DNA from: Phocaeicola paurosaccharolyticus JCM 15092
GTDB taxonomy: Bacteria > Bacteroidota > Bacteroidia > Bacteroidales > Bacteroidaceae
DNA length: 64,000 nt
Assembly: GCF_000613805.1 (NCBI RefSeq)
Contig: NZ_BAJR01000010.1
Coordinates: forward strand, 1-64,000
Direction of reading: 5' to 3'
Shown piece after piece: positions 19,651-29,487 of this stretch. The first letter of the stretch is position 1. Each line of letters starts with the position of its first letter. A program made the translations under genes and the position numbers. The notes under the pieces are model-generated. The model saw nothing but the letters and a program-made list of their open reading frames with translations, had not been told where the DNA came from and searched no databases.

Positions 19651-19979
19651 TCAAGAACCTGTTTTTCCGATATCATGCGTTTATGCCTTTTCAGGTTTTA
19701 GGTTTACAAATCCTTGGACTTATTGAGCAATTAAATTAATAATGATAAGCATAATGTCATGATAGATATGTCTGCAAAGATTTTGTTAAGGTTTTCTTTC
19801 TATATTTTGTAATTAATAATAGCATTTATATCACGATACAAGAATAATAAAAAAAATGGTTTAGCAGCACACTTAGTATCTTAAATAATATCACAATAAA
19901 TTAATAGCTATTTATTAACTATTAGCATAAGTTGTGTTACTTATTTAAAGTATCATTAAGCAGTCTAGTGTTTAAATTT

Positions 19980-20011
19980 CAACCCTGTACTTTTTCATAA
20001 ATACAGGGTTG
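19980..20011 (-). terminator. Hairpin at the end of the PUL 2 surface-protein genes
   Basis: Arms CAACCCTGTA (19980-19989) and TACAGGGTTG (20002-20011) with a 12-nt loop, 66 nt after the lipoprotein stop. The minus-strand tail is AAATTTAAAC, not a strong U-run, so termination is likely but not certain. Confidence 0.5.
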
Positions 20012-20076
20012 ATAAAAAACTGATCTTCTATGTTGTGACTTTATTCAATAATATGAATTAGAATGGACATTTCTGA

Positions 20077-21057
20077 TTATTCATCATATGTTAGGCCAAA
20101 CTTGGATATATAGCTGTAATTCCAATTCCAGCCCCAGTAACCTGTATCCAAATCCATTGTTACTTTCACATAACGACTAGGTACAGCACCATAAAGGACA
20201 TACCATGTATAAGTGGACCAACCTACAGTTTGGTTAATACCATTATGTCCTTTCAAAGATCCAAGGGTAATCCAAGAGTTGTTGTCTTCACTTACTGCTA
20301 TTTCACCATTTTTGACCACATCAGAGCCGATCATATAACCTGATATCTTATGAACAGCGCCTAAGTCGACTACAAAAGAAGATGTTGCTTGCTTCTTGGT
20401 AAAATACCAATCACTAGTTGTAAAACCATCAGCATTCAATCCATCGGCAGAAATACAAGCCCACCCTGAACCGTCAGCTTCCTGTCCGAGAAGTCCTTTT
20501 GGATTGTCATTGATAAGCGATGTAGATGTCGTAATAACAGCATATACCACGCCTCTATCCTCTGAAACAATACCATCACCCTCAACCTTCATACGCAAAG
20601 GAGCCACATACCCCTCTGAAGTAAGTCCGGCCAAATTTGCATCTTCCTTTAAAACAATTCTTAATGAATCGTAGGTTGCGACTGTATCAGCCTTGATATG
20701 AGCGACAGCTTCTGAAAGATTAAGATACCCGTCAGGAAGAGCTTTATATTTAGTATTATATTTCTTGTTGTATTCATCTAATAAAGAATTATCCTGTACA
20801 AGAGAAACTATAGTAGCATGAGCAACAGGACGCTGAACAAAAGCCGGAATTTTATAATCAAGACCTCCAAATTCACCAACAGGAGTATGCACAATTGCAC
20901 TGCTTAGAGTGTTTTTTGCATTGACTCTGAAATAAACCAGATTATTTGGATTACCATAAACATCAAAACTTTCATCACTACTGCAAGAAGAGATGACAAA
21001 AGCTGATACAGCAGTCATACACAATATAAAGTATTTCAAAATATTTCTTTTCATCAT
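20077..21057 (-). CDS. DUF1735-type surface lipoprotein with C-terminal F5/8-like domain (PUL 2)
   Basis: 326 residues from the ATG at 21057. This start is chosen because a strong GGAGG lies about 5 nt upstream and the product begins as a lipoprotein (AFVISSCSSDE). An earlier in-frame ATG at 21096 would overlap the upstream gene. The N-terminal half (about 30-165) fits the DUF1735 pattern (IPAFVQRPVAHATIVSLVQD, LLDEYNKKYNTKYKALPDGYLNL, DSLRIVLKEDANL). The C-terminal half resembles a discoidin/F5-8 type C jelly roll (FVVDLGAVHKISGYMIG, RYVKVTMDLDTGYWGWNW). Such lipoproteins occur with GH18 endoglycosidases in N-glycan loci and are thought to bind glycan at the surface. Confidence 0.75.
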   Translation of the reverse strand: MMKRNILKYFILCMTAVSAFVISSCSSDESFDVYGNPNNLVYFRVNAKNTLSSAIVHTPVGEFGGLDYKIPAFVQRPVAHATIVSLVQDNSLLDEYNKKYNTKYKALPDGYLNLSEAVAHIKADTVATYDSLRIVLKEDANLAGLTSEGYVAPLRMKVEGDGIVSEDRGVVYAVITTSTSLINDNPKGLLGQEADGSGWACISADGLNADGFTTSDWYFTKKQATSSFVVDLGAVHKISGYMIGSDVVKNGEIAVSEDNNSWITLGSLKGHNGINQTVGWSTYTWYVLYGAVPSRYVKVTMDLDTGYWGWNWNYSYISKFGLTYDE

Positions 21058-21070
21058 TTTATCCTCCATA

Positions 21071-22291
21071 TTATTGTGCAACTTTATTAATATCATCTTT
21101 CACCCAAACAATAGATTCTGCAGCCTTTGGTGTAGGCACCATTACACCATTTTCAGATACATCACGTTGTGACTTGCTCCAATCCATGTCAAATCCATTA
21201 CCGGTTGCATCCTTAAAGATACATCCATTACCCTCATTGAACTTCCAATAAGCTTTAAGTCCGTCGCTATGAGGATCAACGCCAGCCATTCCACCAAGAA
21301 TTTCACTTGGAGAAAGAGGACGGTCCCAGATTCGGAGTTCACAGAAACGATGTGAGAAGAACTGGCGAGTTGTATAACCTCCCCATGACATTCCCATCTC
21401 ATAACGTTTGAACTTAATTTCATCAATCTTAGCACCGATAGATGTATCAAGAACACCATTTACATAAAGTGATATTGTGCTACCATCGTAAACAAATGAC
21501 AATAAATACCAATGTCCGTTCTCAAATTCAGTGTTAGAGATGAATTTGTTCCCAGCCAGGATTACTTGGAGTTTGTTATCAGAGTTAGCTTCATTGAAAC
21601 GAAGCAACAATGATTTGGATTCATCTTCCTGTTCAAGAGCCAAGAAACGTTGTGGATAATTAGCACGGCTCAATCCTTGAGGGTAAATTTTTACTTCATA
21701 AGTCAGCTTTTTAAGAGGTATATCTTTATCAAAGATATAGTTACTTGAAGCTCCTGAATTAGCCTGAATAGAATAGAAGTTTATAATTCTTGAAATACGT
21801 AAGAATATAGTTTTTGAAGTCTCAATAAGAGGTTCGTCTGTTCCATTGACAGCTTTGACTGTAACAGGAACAACATAAGTACGGCCTTCCTCAAACGCAT
21901 CTGTGTTTACCACACGAACAGTTGTTGCTGTAGAAATAGCAGTACCTGCAGATATTGTAACCTGAGGATTCTCCAACTCTACTGCTCCATCAGGAACACA
22001 GAAATAATTGGTAGTATTTGTCTTATTATATTCATCTATTTTACTAGCATCAATAGCCAATGTCAATTTAACATCTTGATCTACTTTCTTTGTGGACTGC
22101 ACAGTTACAGGATAACTGGCAGGTGTATCTTCGACTACAAATTTTACTACAGGGTTGTTCTCTGTACCTGAGACAAAAAGGCCTGCTTTATTGTAATCAA
22201 AATCATCGCCTTCTGAGTTACATGAAGTAAACGTCATACCGCCTGTCAGCATCAAAAGAGCCGCCGAAATGATATTGAATTTTAATTTCAT
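21071..22291 (-). CDS. DUF1735-type surface lipoprotein with LamG-like domain (PUL 2)
   Basis: 406 residues. Signal peptide and lipobox GMTFTSC (Cys near 24). The first part (about 40-165) is DUF1735-like (VKFVVEDTPASYPVTV, KIDEYNKTNTTNYFCVPDGAVEL). The second (about 175-385) is a concanavalin A-like LamG fold (KKLTYEVKIYPQG, NGHWYLLSFVYDGSTISLYVNGVLD, RFCELRIWDRPLSPSEI, GLKAYWKFNEGNG). No catalytic residues are recognised, so a carbohydrate-binding role at the cell surface is inferred. It lies 16 nt after the GH18 gene and 13 nt before the second DUF1735 lipoprotein, in one operon. Confidence 0.78.
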   Translation of the reverse strand: MKLKFNIISAALLMLTGGMTFTSCNSEGDDFDYNKAGLFVSGTENNPVVKFVVEDTPASYPVTVQSTKKVDQDVKLTLAIDASKIDEYNKTNTTNYFCVPDGAVELENPQVTISAGTAISTATTVRVVNTDAFEEGRTYVVPVTVKAVNGTDEPLIETSKTIFLRISRIINFYSIQANSGASSNYIFDKDIPLKKLTYEVKIYPQGLSRANYPQRFLALEQEDESKSLLLRFNEANSDNKLQVILAGNKFISNTEFENGHWYLLSFVYDGSTISLYVNGVLDTSIGAKIDEIKFKRYEMGMSWGGYTTRQFFSHRFCELRIWDRPLSPSEILGGMAGVDPHSDGLKAYWKFNEGNGCIFKDATGNGFDMDWSKSQRDVSENGVMVPTPKAAESIVWVKDDINKVAQ

Positions 22292-22307
22292 ATTAGTATT
22301 TTTTTTG

Positions 22308-23345
22308 TTACTTATTTAATGCAGGGTTCTGTATTTGAATTGCTTCACGGAACTCTTTATATGGAATGCCAGACTGAGATTTATAATTATAATCCAAATA
22401 GTAGGCACCGAAACCACCTTTTTTACCTGATGCAGGTTCAAACCTAGCATATTCACGAACCATAGCACCGTTCACGCCACCATCTTGAGATTCAGCGCCA
22501 GTACTCTCGCAAAGCACAGTTCTATCTTCAGGACGTCCACCTGAGTGAGTTGAAAAGCCAACCTGCCAAGAATAAGCTTGACGGATGAAGTAATCGCAAT
22601 AGTCATCACATGTAGAAGGTGAACCACCAAAAAAGTCAACGATAAATAACTTTTCAGACCATTTACCCTGAGGACCTAGATACTTATTACACTCGTTGCC
22701 TACAATACCCATGTCTGCATCTCCCCAACCCTCATAGTCAAAGTCGACACCATCAAGTCCGCATTGCACCAATGTATCAACAGCCCAACGAGCATAAGAT
22801 CGAAGTGATTCTTCATTACCTGAAACGGTCTTAACCATTTTATGCTTCTTTTTTCCGTTCTCATCGAGAACAAATTCAGTTTTGCCTGTTGTAGCGTCTT
22901 CTTTAGTCTCATAAACATATTCGAACTCTTGTTTATCCTCATTCCAGACACGGTCCCAGAAGTAATGATTATAGTTTGAGGCATCACCATGCATAACAAA
23001 GCGAGTACCTTTCATTGTCTGGCAATATACCATATCTGCATAAGCAGTTGGATAACTTTCTTTTGTTGGAATATCAATCCAAAGATTTACAATATCCAAA
23101 CTATCTGGGAGTCCTAAGAAACGCTCACCCCATGAAGTCGGGTTCTGGGTATTAGCCCATGAAGCATAGTATGCATAAGATATCTCATGTTTAGAATTCT
23201 TAAACTCACGAAGGTTTTTAAAATACTGTGAATCATACTTGTACAGATCTTGAATCTCTATAGTCTCAACATCATTATCACAACTGGTGAGAGACAGAGT
23301 AATGATCGACAAAACGAACACGCTGAAAAATATTTTAATTTTCAT
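22308..23345 (-). CDS. GH18 endo-beta-N-acetylglucosaminidase-like lipoprotein (PUL 2)
   Basis: 345 residues. Lipobox LTSC with Cys22 places it on the outer membrane. The GH18 catalytic motif DGxDxDxE is intact: D198-G-V-D201-F-D203-Y-E205, where E205 is the expected general acid. So it should be an active enzyme rather than one of the inactive GH18-like binding proteins found in other loci. Family members of this size in Bacteroides cut the chitobiose core of N-glycans. The DUF1735 partners downstream and the GH130 enzyme support an N-glycan substrate. It is encoded 32 nt after the susD-like gene. Confidence 0.82.
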   Translation of the reverse strand: MKIKIFFSVFVLSIITLSLTSCDNDVETIEIQDLYKYDSQYFKNLREFKNSKHEISYAYYASWANTQNPTSWGERFLGLPDSLDIVNLWIDIPTKESYPTAYADMVYCQTMKGTRFVMHGDASNYNHYFWDRVWNEDKQEFEYVYETKEDATTGKTEFVLDENGKKKHKMVKTVSGNEESLRSYARWAVDTLVQCGLDGVDFDYEGWGDADMGIVGNECNKYLGPQGKWSEKLFIVDFFGGSPSTCDDYCDYFIRQAYSWQVGFSTHSGGRPEDRTVLCESTGAESQDGGVNGAMVREYARFEPASGKKGGFGAYYLDYNYKSQSGIPYKEFREAIQIQNPALNK

Positions 23346-23377
23346 AATAATATATTCTATTTATGTTTGTTCAACAA

Positions 23378-24985
23378 TTAGTGATTAGGATTCTTATCCC
23401 ACCAAAGTTTTGTACCACCATTGTCACCACCACCTAACAATGTAACGGCATTTTGAACAGCTGTAAGATTATTGTCATAAAGTGTTGATGGATAAGGCAT
23501 ACGGCGAATCTGTAGATTGGTATTAATTGTTCCGGAATTGCTATTACGAGTAGTCGGGAATAACTTAGGATAACCTGTACGGCGGAACTCAGCCCATCCT
23601 TCTGGAGAAATAAGGAAGTTTGCAATCCATTTCTGAGTAATGATACGCTCAAGATTCACTTCAAAAGCTGCATTTTCATCATAAGCAACTGTAATTGTAC
23701 TTGGTTGAGCAGCATCACCGCCTTTTCCTGTATTATCTACAAAAGCCTTAGCTTGCAATTTGCTTGCAATATAAGCATCAGCACCAGAAGTAACACCCCA
23801 TTCAGCCATAGAAGCCTTAATTCCCTTTTCATAAAAATCCTTAGCTGTACCACCTGCATTCCAACCACGTAATGCTGCTTCAGCACGGAGGAAGAAACTT
23901 TCAGAAGCACTCATATAGATAATATTAGAAGCTGAAGTTAAATTGAAATTAGATATATTATTTCCTATATAATCAGCATTACCATCACTCAAATCAATTC
24001 CAAGGCGTACACCATGATAGCCATTATCTTTAGCTTTGGTGAAATATTTAGAAAGACGTGGATCCTGATATCCGTTCATATATGAATCCATAGAAGCACT
24101 CATACGTTCCTCATTCCAACTATATGCCTGTTCCCACAATGGATTCATGATTGTCAAGCCTGAAATCATTGCACGATCAGATGCCTCCTCTAGGAATCCG
24201 ATAGGATTAGAAAGAGATTTTTCAGCCTCTTGCTGAGCAAGCGTTGCATCAGCATATACAACACGCAATGCTAAACGCAGACGAAGAGTGTTTGCAAATT
24301 TTGTCCATTTTCTGGCATCACCTTTATAGATATAATCGAATTTCTCAAGAATCTTAGCACCTGAAGATGCAAATGGAGTAAGCACTTCAATAGCATCATC
24401 TAGTTCCTCAAAGAACTTCTTGTAGACTTTATCCTGACTATCAAAAGTATTATTCACACTTCCTGCAACATAGTTTACATAAGGAATAGGGCCATACTGG
24501 TCGGTTACTCGGTGCATAGCATATACTTTCAAGACTGTTGCAAGAGCAGTAACCTGAGGAGTCTTATTCTTTTCTGCATTAGTTTTAATTTTAGACCAGG
24601 CTGGCATAATTTGAGTGTAGTTTTGCTTGTACATAGAATTACCCCAATCACCTGTGAAATAATAGTTACCATTATGATTACCATTAGCCCATGTTCCTGT
24701 AGGAGCTACATAACCTGAATACCAGTCAGAACTAAGTCCCTGAAAATGCTGATATGCGCCACTAGAACCGTAAGAGTCATCTTGCTGACCACCAGCAGTG
24801 AAAGGAACCATGCGGAGCTCCATCTGAGAGAAGAATGAACCTACTGTGAGGTTGTCTGTCTGAAGCATACCTTCTGTTGCCTCATAAGGATTGGTATTAT
24901 ATTTCTCGAATTGATCGGTACATCCTGCAAAGGCAAGTATCGAACCTACGATAAATGTATTTTTTATAATTGATTTCATAATCAT
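23378..24985 (-). CDS. SusD-like nutrient-binding outer-membrane lipoprotein (PUL 2)
   Basis: 535 residues. Signal peptide with lipobox FAGC (Cys near 22). The N-terminal DQFEKYNTNPYEAT, central YKGDARKWTKFANTLRLRLALR and SASESFFLRAEAALRGWN, and C-terminal ERIITQKWIANFLISPEGWAEFRRTGYPKL match the SusD-like_2 branch. It should form the lid for the SusC protein encoded 14 nt upstream. ATG codons at 24985 and 24979 are both possible starts and hardly change the product. Confidence 0.88.
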   Translation of the reverse strand: MIMKSIIKNTFIVGSILAFAGCTDQFEKYNTNPYEATEGMLQTDNLTVGSFFSQMELRMVPFTAGGQQDDSYGSSGAYQHFQGLSSDWYSGYVAPTGTWANGNHNGNYYFTGDWGNSMYKQNYTQIMPAWSKIKTNAEKNKTPQVTALATVLKVYAMHRVTDQYGPIPYVNYVAGSVNNTFDSQDKVYKKFFEELDDAIEVLTPFASSGAKILEKFDYIYKGDARKWTKFANTLRLRLALRVVYADATLAQQEAEKSLSNPIGFLEEASDRAMISGLTIMNPLWEQAYSWNEERMSASMDSYMNGYQDPRLSKYFTKAKDNGYHGVRLGIDLSDGNADYIGNNISNFNLTSASNIIYMSASESFFLRAEAALRGWNAGGTAKDFYEKGIKASMAEWGVTSGADAYIASKLQAKAFVDNTGKGGDAAQPSTITVAYDENAAFEVNLERIITQKWIANFLISPEGWAEFRRTGYPKLFPTTRNSNSGTINTNLQIRRMPYPSTLYDNNLTAVQNAVTLLGGGDNGGTKLWWDKNPNH

Positions 24986-24999
24986 ATTCTCTTTTCTTT

Positions 25000-27900
25000 T
25001 TAGAATTTAACCTTAACCGAGAAACCCATCGTGCGAGAGCTTGGCTGCATAAAGTAGTCGATACCCTGGTTATAAGTTCCTGTATTTCCTGTGAGTTCAG
25101 GATCAAAAGGAGCCTTGCAATAAATCATCAGAAGGTTATGTGCTATAAATGAAAGGTTCATGTCCTTAATCCATGGAACTACCTTCTTTATTGGCACATC
25201 ATAGCCTAAGCTTAACTCAGAGAGACGTAAGTTAGTTGCGCTATATACATACTGAGAAGCAATAGTTGTAGTTGTACTTGAGATAGTCTGGAAATAGCTC
25301 TGTGGAGTAATACCATTTACACCATTAATAACAACACCACCATTATCACGGGCAGCAGCTGTAGTAGCAGATGTTCCAAAAGCATCCATCAATGACTCAG
25401 TAAGAGAAACTACCACACCGCCATTTCTGTAATTGAACAGGAAACCCAAGTTGAAGCCTTTCCAAGAGAAATTGTTACCCCAAGAGAGTGTATAGTTAGG
25501 AGTAGCATGACCTGCATATACATAATCATTAGGATTAACTTTGATTGAATGATCTTGTGGATCTACATAAATTTCTCCATGCTCACCTGTGGCCAATGTA
25601 CGGACATATATATCTGTAAGGTTTCCACCTTTTACAATCTTGTTGCGAGTACCATTGAAACCACCTAAGTTCATCTCATCAAGAGTATATATTTCATTTG
25701 TTTCAGGATCAGTAACCTGGTTTATTACCTCCTTCACTTCATTACGGTTCAGTGTCCAAGTAAGATATGTTTCCCACTGTACAGGACCAAGAGGCTGATT
25801 ATAGCGTGCAGAGAGTTCAATACCCTTATTGTCTACACGACCACCATTTACCCACCAGTTTGTATAACCTGAAGATGGATCTAGCTGAATATTAAAGAAC
25901 TGGTTGTAAGTACTTGAATGATACAATGTAGCATTTAATTTTAAACGATTGTGGAAGAGTACAAAATCAAGACCTGCTTCCCAAGACTTTGTAAGTTCAG
26001 GGTCAAGATTAGGGTTCTTCTTAGATGTTGAAAGTGAAGGACCAGTTGCACCGTTAATAGCATAAGTAGGAATTGTAAGATAAGGCTGAGATGGGTCATT
26101 ACCTACTTCAGAATAAGAGATACGTGTCTTGAAATAGTTCAACCATTTGTCACTCTTTATCTTTGGGAATATATCTGTCCATATTCCTGAAATACCTGCA
26201 GACCAATAGAAATAAGAGTCATCTGCTGGATAAAGAGCTGAAGACCAGTCGTTACGTGCTGTAAGGTCTAAATAAGCCATACTTTTGTAACCGAGCTGAG
26301 CACTAGCGAACACAGCCTCTTTCATCCTACGTTCACCATATTCTTGGCTCATTTTAAACTTAGGGTCAGCCGGATCTATATTATTTAAAGTAAAACTGTT
26401 TGGAACTTTACCCAAATTACCACTTATATATTTAGCTTTACTTTGGCGCTGATCATAGTTAGCACCTAACACAGCTGTAAGACTCCAACGCTCGTTGTCA
26501 AAATACTTATTGACAGTAGCAAAGGCTTCTGCATAAAGCTGATTTGTATTCAAGTCGCGGATAGAGTAGTGCCCTGCATCAGAAGCAAACAATGTCTTTG
26601 TACCAGCTGCTAATTTCTGCTCATAACGATCTTCGTTGTTGTCATATTTCACACGGCCAGTAAGAGATATCCAACTTGCCACATCCCACTTAAGTGATGC
26701 ATTAAACATATTACGAGTTTTATGGTTGACAAATTTCTCTTTCTCTGCAATCCAGTAAGGATTCTCCATTAACTCATTCTGACCAAGCCATGGCCAGTAC
26801 TGGGTCTCAAGATTGCGGTCCAGATCATGACGGCTATAATATTGAATACCTTGCCAATCGCCACCAGCTGGAAACAAGTAGAGTGTGTAGAGAGGGTTGT
26901 TATATTGACCCTGAGAGATCATGTTCTGCTCTTTCACTGTTGCCAACGAATAATTCAAATCAAGTTCCAGATTATCAGCAATTTTAGAAGTGTTGCGAAT
27001 AGTTACATTATAACGGTCAAAGTCATTATTATGAATTAAACCTGTCGCATTAGTAACACCTAATGAGAGATAAGTTTGATTTCTTTCGTTTCCTGAAGAT
27101 ATACTAACATTGTTTGAGATGTTTGCCCCTGTCTGGAAAAAGTCATTAGGGTCATAAGAACTTGGTGTAGAAAGTTTACTTCCCCAACTATCAAATGAAC
27201 CTGGTGAAGAAGTGCCATAAGTATTTTGGAACTTATGAGTTACAAAAGGACGTGAGAATTGGAAACTACCACTGTATGTAACATCAACACGGCCTTGCTG
27301 CCCTTTCTTTGTAGTTATCAATATAACACCGTTAGCTGCATCAGAACCATAGAGCGATGCAGCTGAAGGGCCACTCAATACAGAGATTGATTCAATATCA
27401 TTAGGGTTTATATTTGAAGCTGCATCACCTGTAGAACCTGAACCAGAGTACATATCTGTAGGCTGAACCGACTGAATATTTGACATTGGAACACCATCAA
27501 TCACATAAAGGACATTGCTGTTGCCATTTATTGACTTCACACCACGCATTACCACACGTGTTTGTGCACCAACACCTGCAGCACTTTGGCTGAATTGTAC
27601 ACCGGCAACCTTACCATTGAGTGTGTTTACGAAATTGGCATCCTGCACCTTTGAAACAGCATCATTATTTAGCTGTTGAACATTATAAGAAAGAGATTTA
27701 GCCTCTTTTTTGATACCGAGCGCAGTTACAACCACCTCTGATAGAACTTTTGAATCCTCCTGCAACTTAATATTGAGATGTGTTCCTGTAAATTTTACAT
27801 TCACGGGTTTATATCCTATATAAGATATAGTGATTTCATTTCCCACCGGCACATTTTCAAGCGTGAATTCACCGTCGAGATTGGTTATTGTCCCTGCTGC

Positions 27901-28311
27901 AGGATTGTTCTTCTCTGAAACATTGGCACCGATAATAGCTTCTCCAGTTTCATCTTTTACCACGCCAGTAAGCTTTTTTCTCTGAGTAGGTTGCTTGACA
28001 CTTTCTTTTTTTGTAAGATAGATAGTGTTGTTCTTTACTTCGTAAGCAATGTTCAAGTTTGTAAATAAAGCATGCAGAGCCTGTTCTAAAGGCTTTTTCT
28101 GTACCTCAATAGAAACTTTTTGATTTACATTGACATACTCATCACTGTAAGCGAGTGAGTAACCTGTTTGAGATTTAATAGCGGAAAGTACAGTCTCAAG
28201 CTTTTTCTGTTTGAAATTCAGTGACACGTCTTGTGCCCATCCTGATGCTGTAATACCGCCAAGAAGTAGTGCGATTGTTAATAATCGTCGCGTCTTTAGG
28301 TTTACTTTCAT
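25000..28311 (-). CDS. SusC-family TonB-dependent transducer/transporter with STN domain (PUL 2)
   Basis: 1103 residues. Signal peptide about 1-26 (GGITASGWAQ). A secretin/TonB N-terminal (STN) domain spans about 28-100 (SLNFKQKKLETVLSAIKSQ, ALHALFTNLNIAYEV). A carboxypeptidase regulatory-like domain follows (about 113-195, LTGVVKDETGEAIIGANV), then the plug (about 205-330, VVVTALGIKKEAKSLSY, VLYVIDGVPM) and a C-terminal barrel ending GFSVKVKF. The STN domain is the part that talks to a FecR anti-sigma factor, and the FecR/ECF sigma pair is encoded directly upstream, so substrate-dependent self-induction is expected. It is separated from the fecR gene by a hairpin. Confidence 0.93.
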   Translation of the reverse strand: MKVNLKTRRLLTIALLLGGITASGWAQDVSLNFKQKKLETVLSAIKSQTGYSLAYSDEYVNVNQKVSIEVQKKPLEQALHALFTNLNIAYEVKNNTIYLTKKESVKQPTQRKKLTGVVKDETGEAIIGANVSEKNNPAAGTITNLDGEFTLENVPVGNEITISYIGYKPVNVKFTGTHLNIKLQEDSKVLSEVVVTALGIKKEAKSLSYNVQQLNNDAVSKVQDANFVNTLNGKVAGVQFSQSAAGVGAQTRVVMRGVKSINGNSNVLYVIDGVPMSNIQSVQPTDMYSGSGSTGDAASNINPNDIESISVLSGPSAASLYGSDAANGVILITTKKGQQGRVDVTYSGSFQFSRPFVTHKFQNTYGTSSPGSFDSWGSKLSTPSSYDPNDFFQTGANISNNVSISSGNERNQTYLSLGVTNATGLIHNNDFDRYNVTIRNTSKIADNLELDLNYSLATVKEQNMISQGQYNNPLYTLYLFPAGGDWQGIQYYSRHDLDRNLETQYWPWLGQNELMENPYWIAEKEKFVNHKTRNMFNASLKWDVASWISLTGRVKYDNNEDRYEQKLAAGTKTLFASDAGHYSIRDLNTNQLYAEAFATVNKYFDNERWSLTAVLGANYDQRQSKAKYISGNLGKVPNSFTLNNIDPADPKFKMSQEYGERRMKEAVFASAQLGYKSMAYLDLTARNDWSSALYPADDSYFYWSAGISGIWTDIFPKIKSDKWLNYFKTRISYSEVGNDPSQPYLTIPTYAINGATGPSLSTSKKNPNLDPELTKSWEAGLDFVLFHNRLKLNATLYHSSTYNQFFNIQLDPSSGYTNWWVNGGRVDNKGIELSARYNQPLGPVQWETYLTWTLNRNEVKEVINQVTDPETNEIYTLDEMNLGGFNGTRNKIVKGGNLTDIYVRTLATGEHGEIYVDPQDHSIKVNPNDYVYAGHATPNYTLSWGNNFSWKGFNLGFLFNYRNGGVVVSLTESLMDAFGTSATTAAARDNGGVVINGVNGITPQSYFQTISSTTTTIASQYVYSATNLRLSELSLGYDVPIKKVVPWIKDMNLSFIAHNLLMIYCKAPFDPELTGNTGTYNQGIDYFMQPSSRTMGFSVKVKF

Positions 28312-28407
28312 TTTAGTTTTTATTAGATTAATTTAAAGCAAAGGTCAATTAAGACTTCATTTATATACAATACACTTATGTTACTAAAAGGTATGAGGTG
28401 TATCGAA

Positions 28408-28442
28408 AAAAATAGAGAAAAATTTATTTTTTCTCTATTTTT
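28408..28442 (-). terminator. Terminator/attenuator between fecR-like gene and susC
   Basis: Perfect 15-bp arms AAAAATAGAGAAAAA (28408-28422) and TTTTTCTCTATTTTT (28428-28442). It lies 21-55 nt after the anti-sigma stop codon and about 100 nt before the susC start. It can end the regulator transcript or attenuate read-through into the uptake genes. Confidence 0.7.
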
Positions 28443-28462
28443 GATGGTAATCAGACTTGATT

Positions 28463-29455
28463 TTATTTTGCAGTTGACACCTTATATGCATCATTATCTT
28501 GCATAGTGAATTTTATGCTCGAAACATACTCAAGATCCTTGAGAATATCTTCTATATGCCTTTTCGATGTGGATATAGTAAATCTTACATTCTGGACATC
28601 GTTTGTTATATTTGTAAATGATACTCCGTATTGACGAGTCAATGTATTAAGTATATCCTTCAAAGGAGTCTTATAGAAATTAAGTGATGAAGTACGCCAT
28701 GCAGTTACAGATTGAGTATCCTGCATCTTCTCAACAGAATATTTTCCTGATAATCTATTATATATAATATACTCCTTTGGCTTTAATACGGCATTAACAG
28801 ATATATCATTTTTTAAGGCTACAGATCCCTCGTCAAGGCAGACATTTACCAACTTGTCCTGTCCGTATGCTTTGACATTAAATTTTGTTCCAGTAACCTC
28901 TACATAAATTCCGTTCAGATTAACTCTGAAAGGTCTGAATCTTTCTTTGTTAACTTCAAAATAGGCCTCTCCATTTAGTGCTACATTCCTGCTTGTTAAT
29001 TCAAATTTCTTTGGATAGCGGAACTTTGTACCCGAATTCAAGTGTACGATAGAACCATCCTGCAGAATTATCCTCATTTGCTCTCCGTATGGGACATTCA
29101 ATTCAGCATATTCCGTTGGTTCCAAAATGCCGGTCTGATTTACAACATAACCCAATGTAGCAGCCATGAATATAAATGGAATTGCTACAGCAGCAATCCA
29201 CTTCCATAGTCTTGATTTTTTCTTATTTTCAATAATACTTTCAATAAACCTCTCCTTCATTCTTTCAGATGGAATCTCTTCATTATGTATATCAAGTATA
29301 TCCAACAACTCATCCAGATAAGCTTCTTTGTTTATCTTATGCGACAAGAACTCCTGCCCCTTAGTCGTAGCGAACCATCGAGACACATTTTGTGCTTCTT
29401 CTTTTGTTGCTTTGTTTGAAAGAACCTTATCTATTATTTCCTCTGTAATATTCAT
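28463..29455 (-). CDS. FecR-family anti-sigma factor (PUL 2)
   Basis: 330 residues. A cytoplasmic N-terminal part (1-84) precedes one transmembrane helix (about 85-105, WKWIAAVAIPFIFMAATLGYVV). A periplasmic FecR domain follows (about 115-240, PYGEQMRIILQDGSIVHLNSGT, NGEAYFEV, VTGTKFNVKAYG), then a C-terminal DUF4974/STN-like segment (LNFYKTPLKDILNTLTRQYGVSF). It holds the ECF sigma factor at the membrane and receives the signal from the STN domain of the SusC protein. It is encoded 32 nt after the sigma gene in the same direction. Confidence 0.9.
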   Translation of the reverse strand: MNITEEIIDKVLSNKATKEEAQNVSRWFATTKGQEFLSHKINKEAYLDELLDILDIHNEEIPSERMKERFIESIIENKKKSRLWKWIAAVAIPFIFMAATLGYVVNQTGILEPTEYAELNVPYGEQMRIILQDGSIVHLNSGTKFRYPKKFELTSRNVALNGEAYFEVNKERFRPFRVNLNGIYVEVTGTKFNVKAYGQDKLVNVCLDEGSVALKNDISVNAVLKPKEYIIYNRLSGKYSVEKMQDTQSVTAWRTSSLNFYKTPLKDILNTLTRQYGVSFTNITNDVQNVRFTISTSKRHIEDILKDLEYVSSIKFTMQDNDAYKVSTAK

Positions 29456-29487
29456 CTGCTCTTAATACCTTATATATACAATACATT

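Larger units (their letters stand above)
19376..20076. other. Long non-coding gap inside PUL 2
   Basis: 701 bp with no supportable gene. It contains a 27-nt palindrome (19624-19650) and a hairpin (19980-20011) after the lipoprotein gene. It probably carries the promoter of the GH3-MFS-GH130 unit, but I found no TAnnTTTG box on the minus strand. Confidence 0.6.

Noticed and set aside
22308-23345. GH18 protein as an inactive surface glycan-binding protein
   Set aside because: The full DGxDxDxE motif with the catalytic Glu is present, so an enzyme is the simpler reading.
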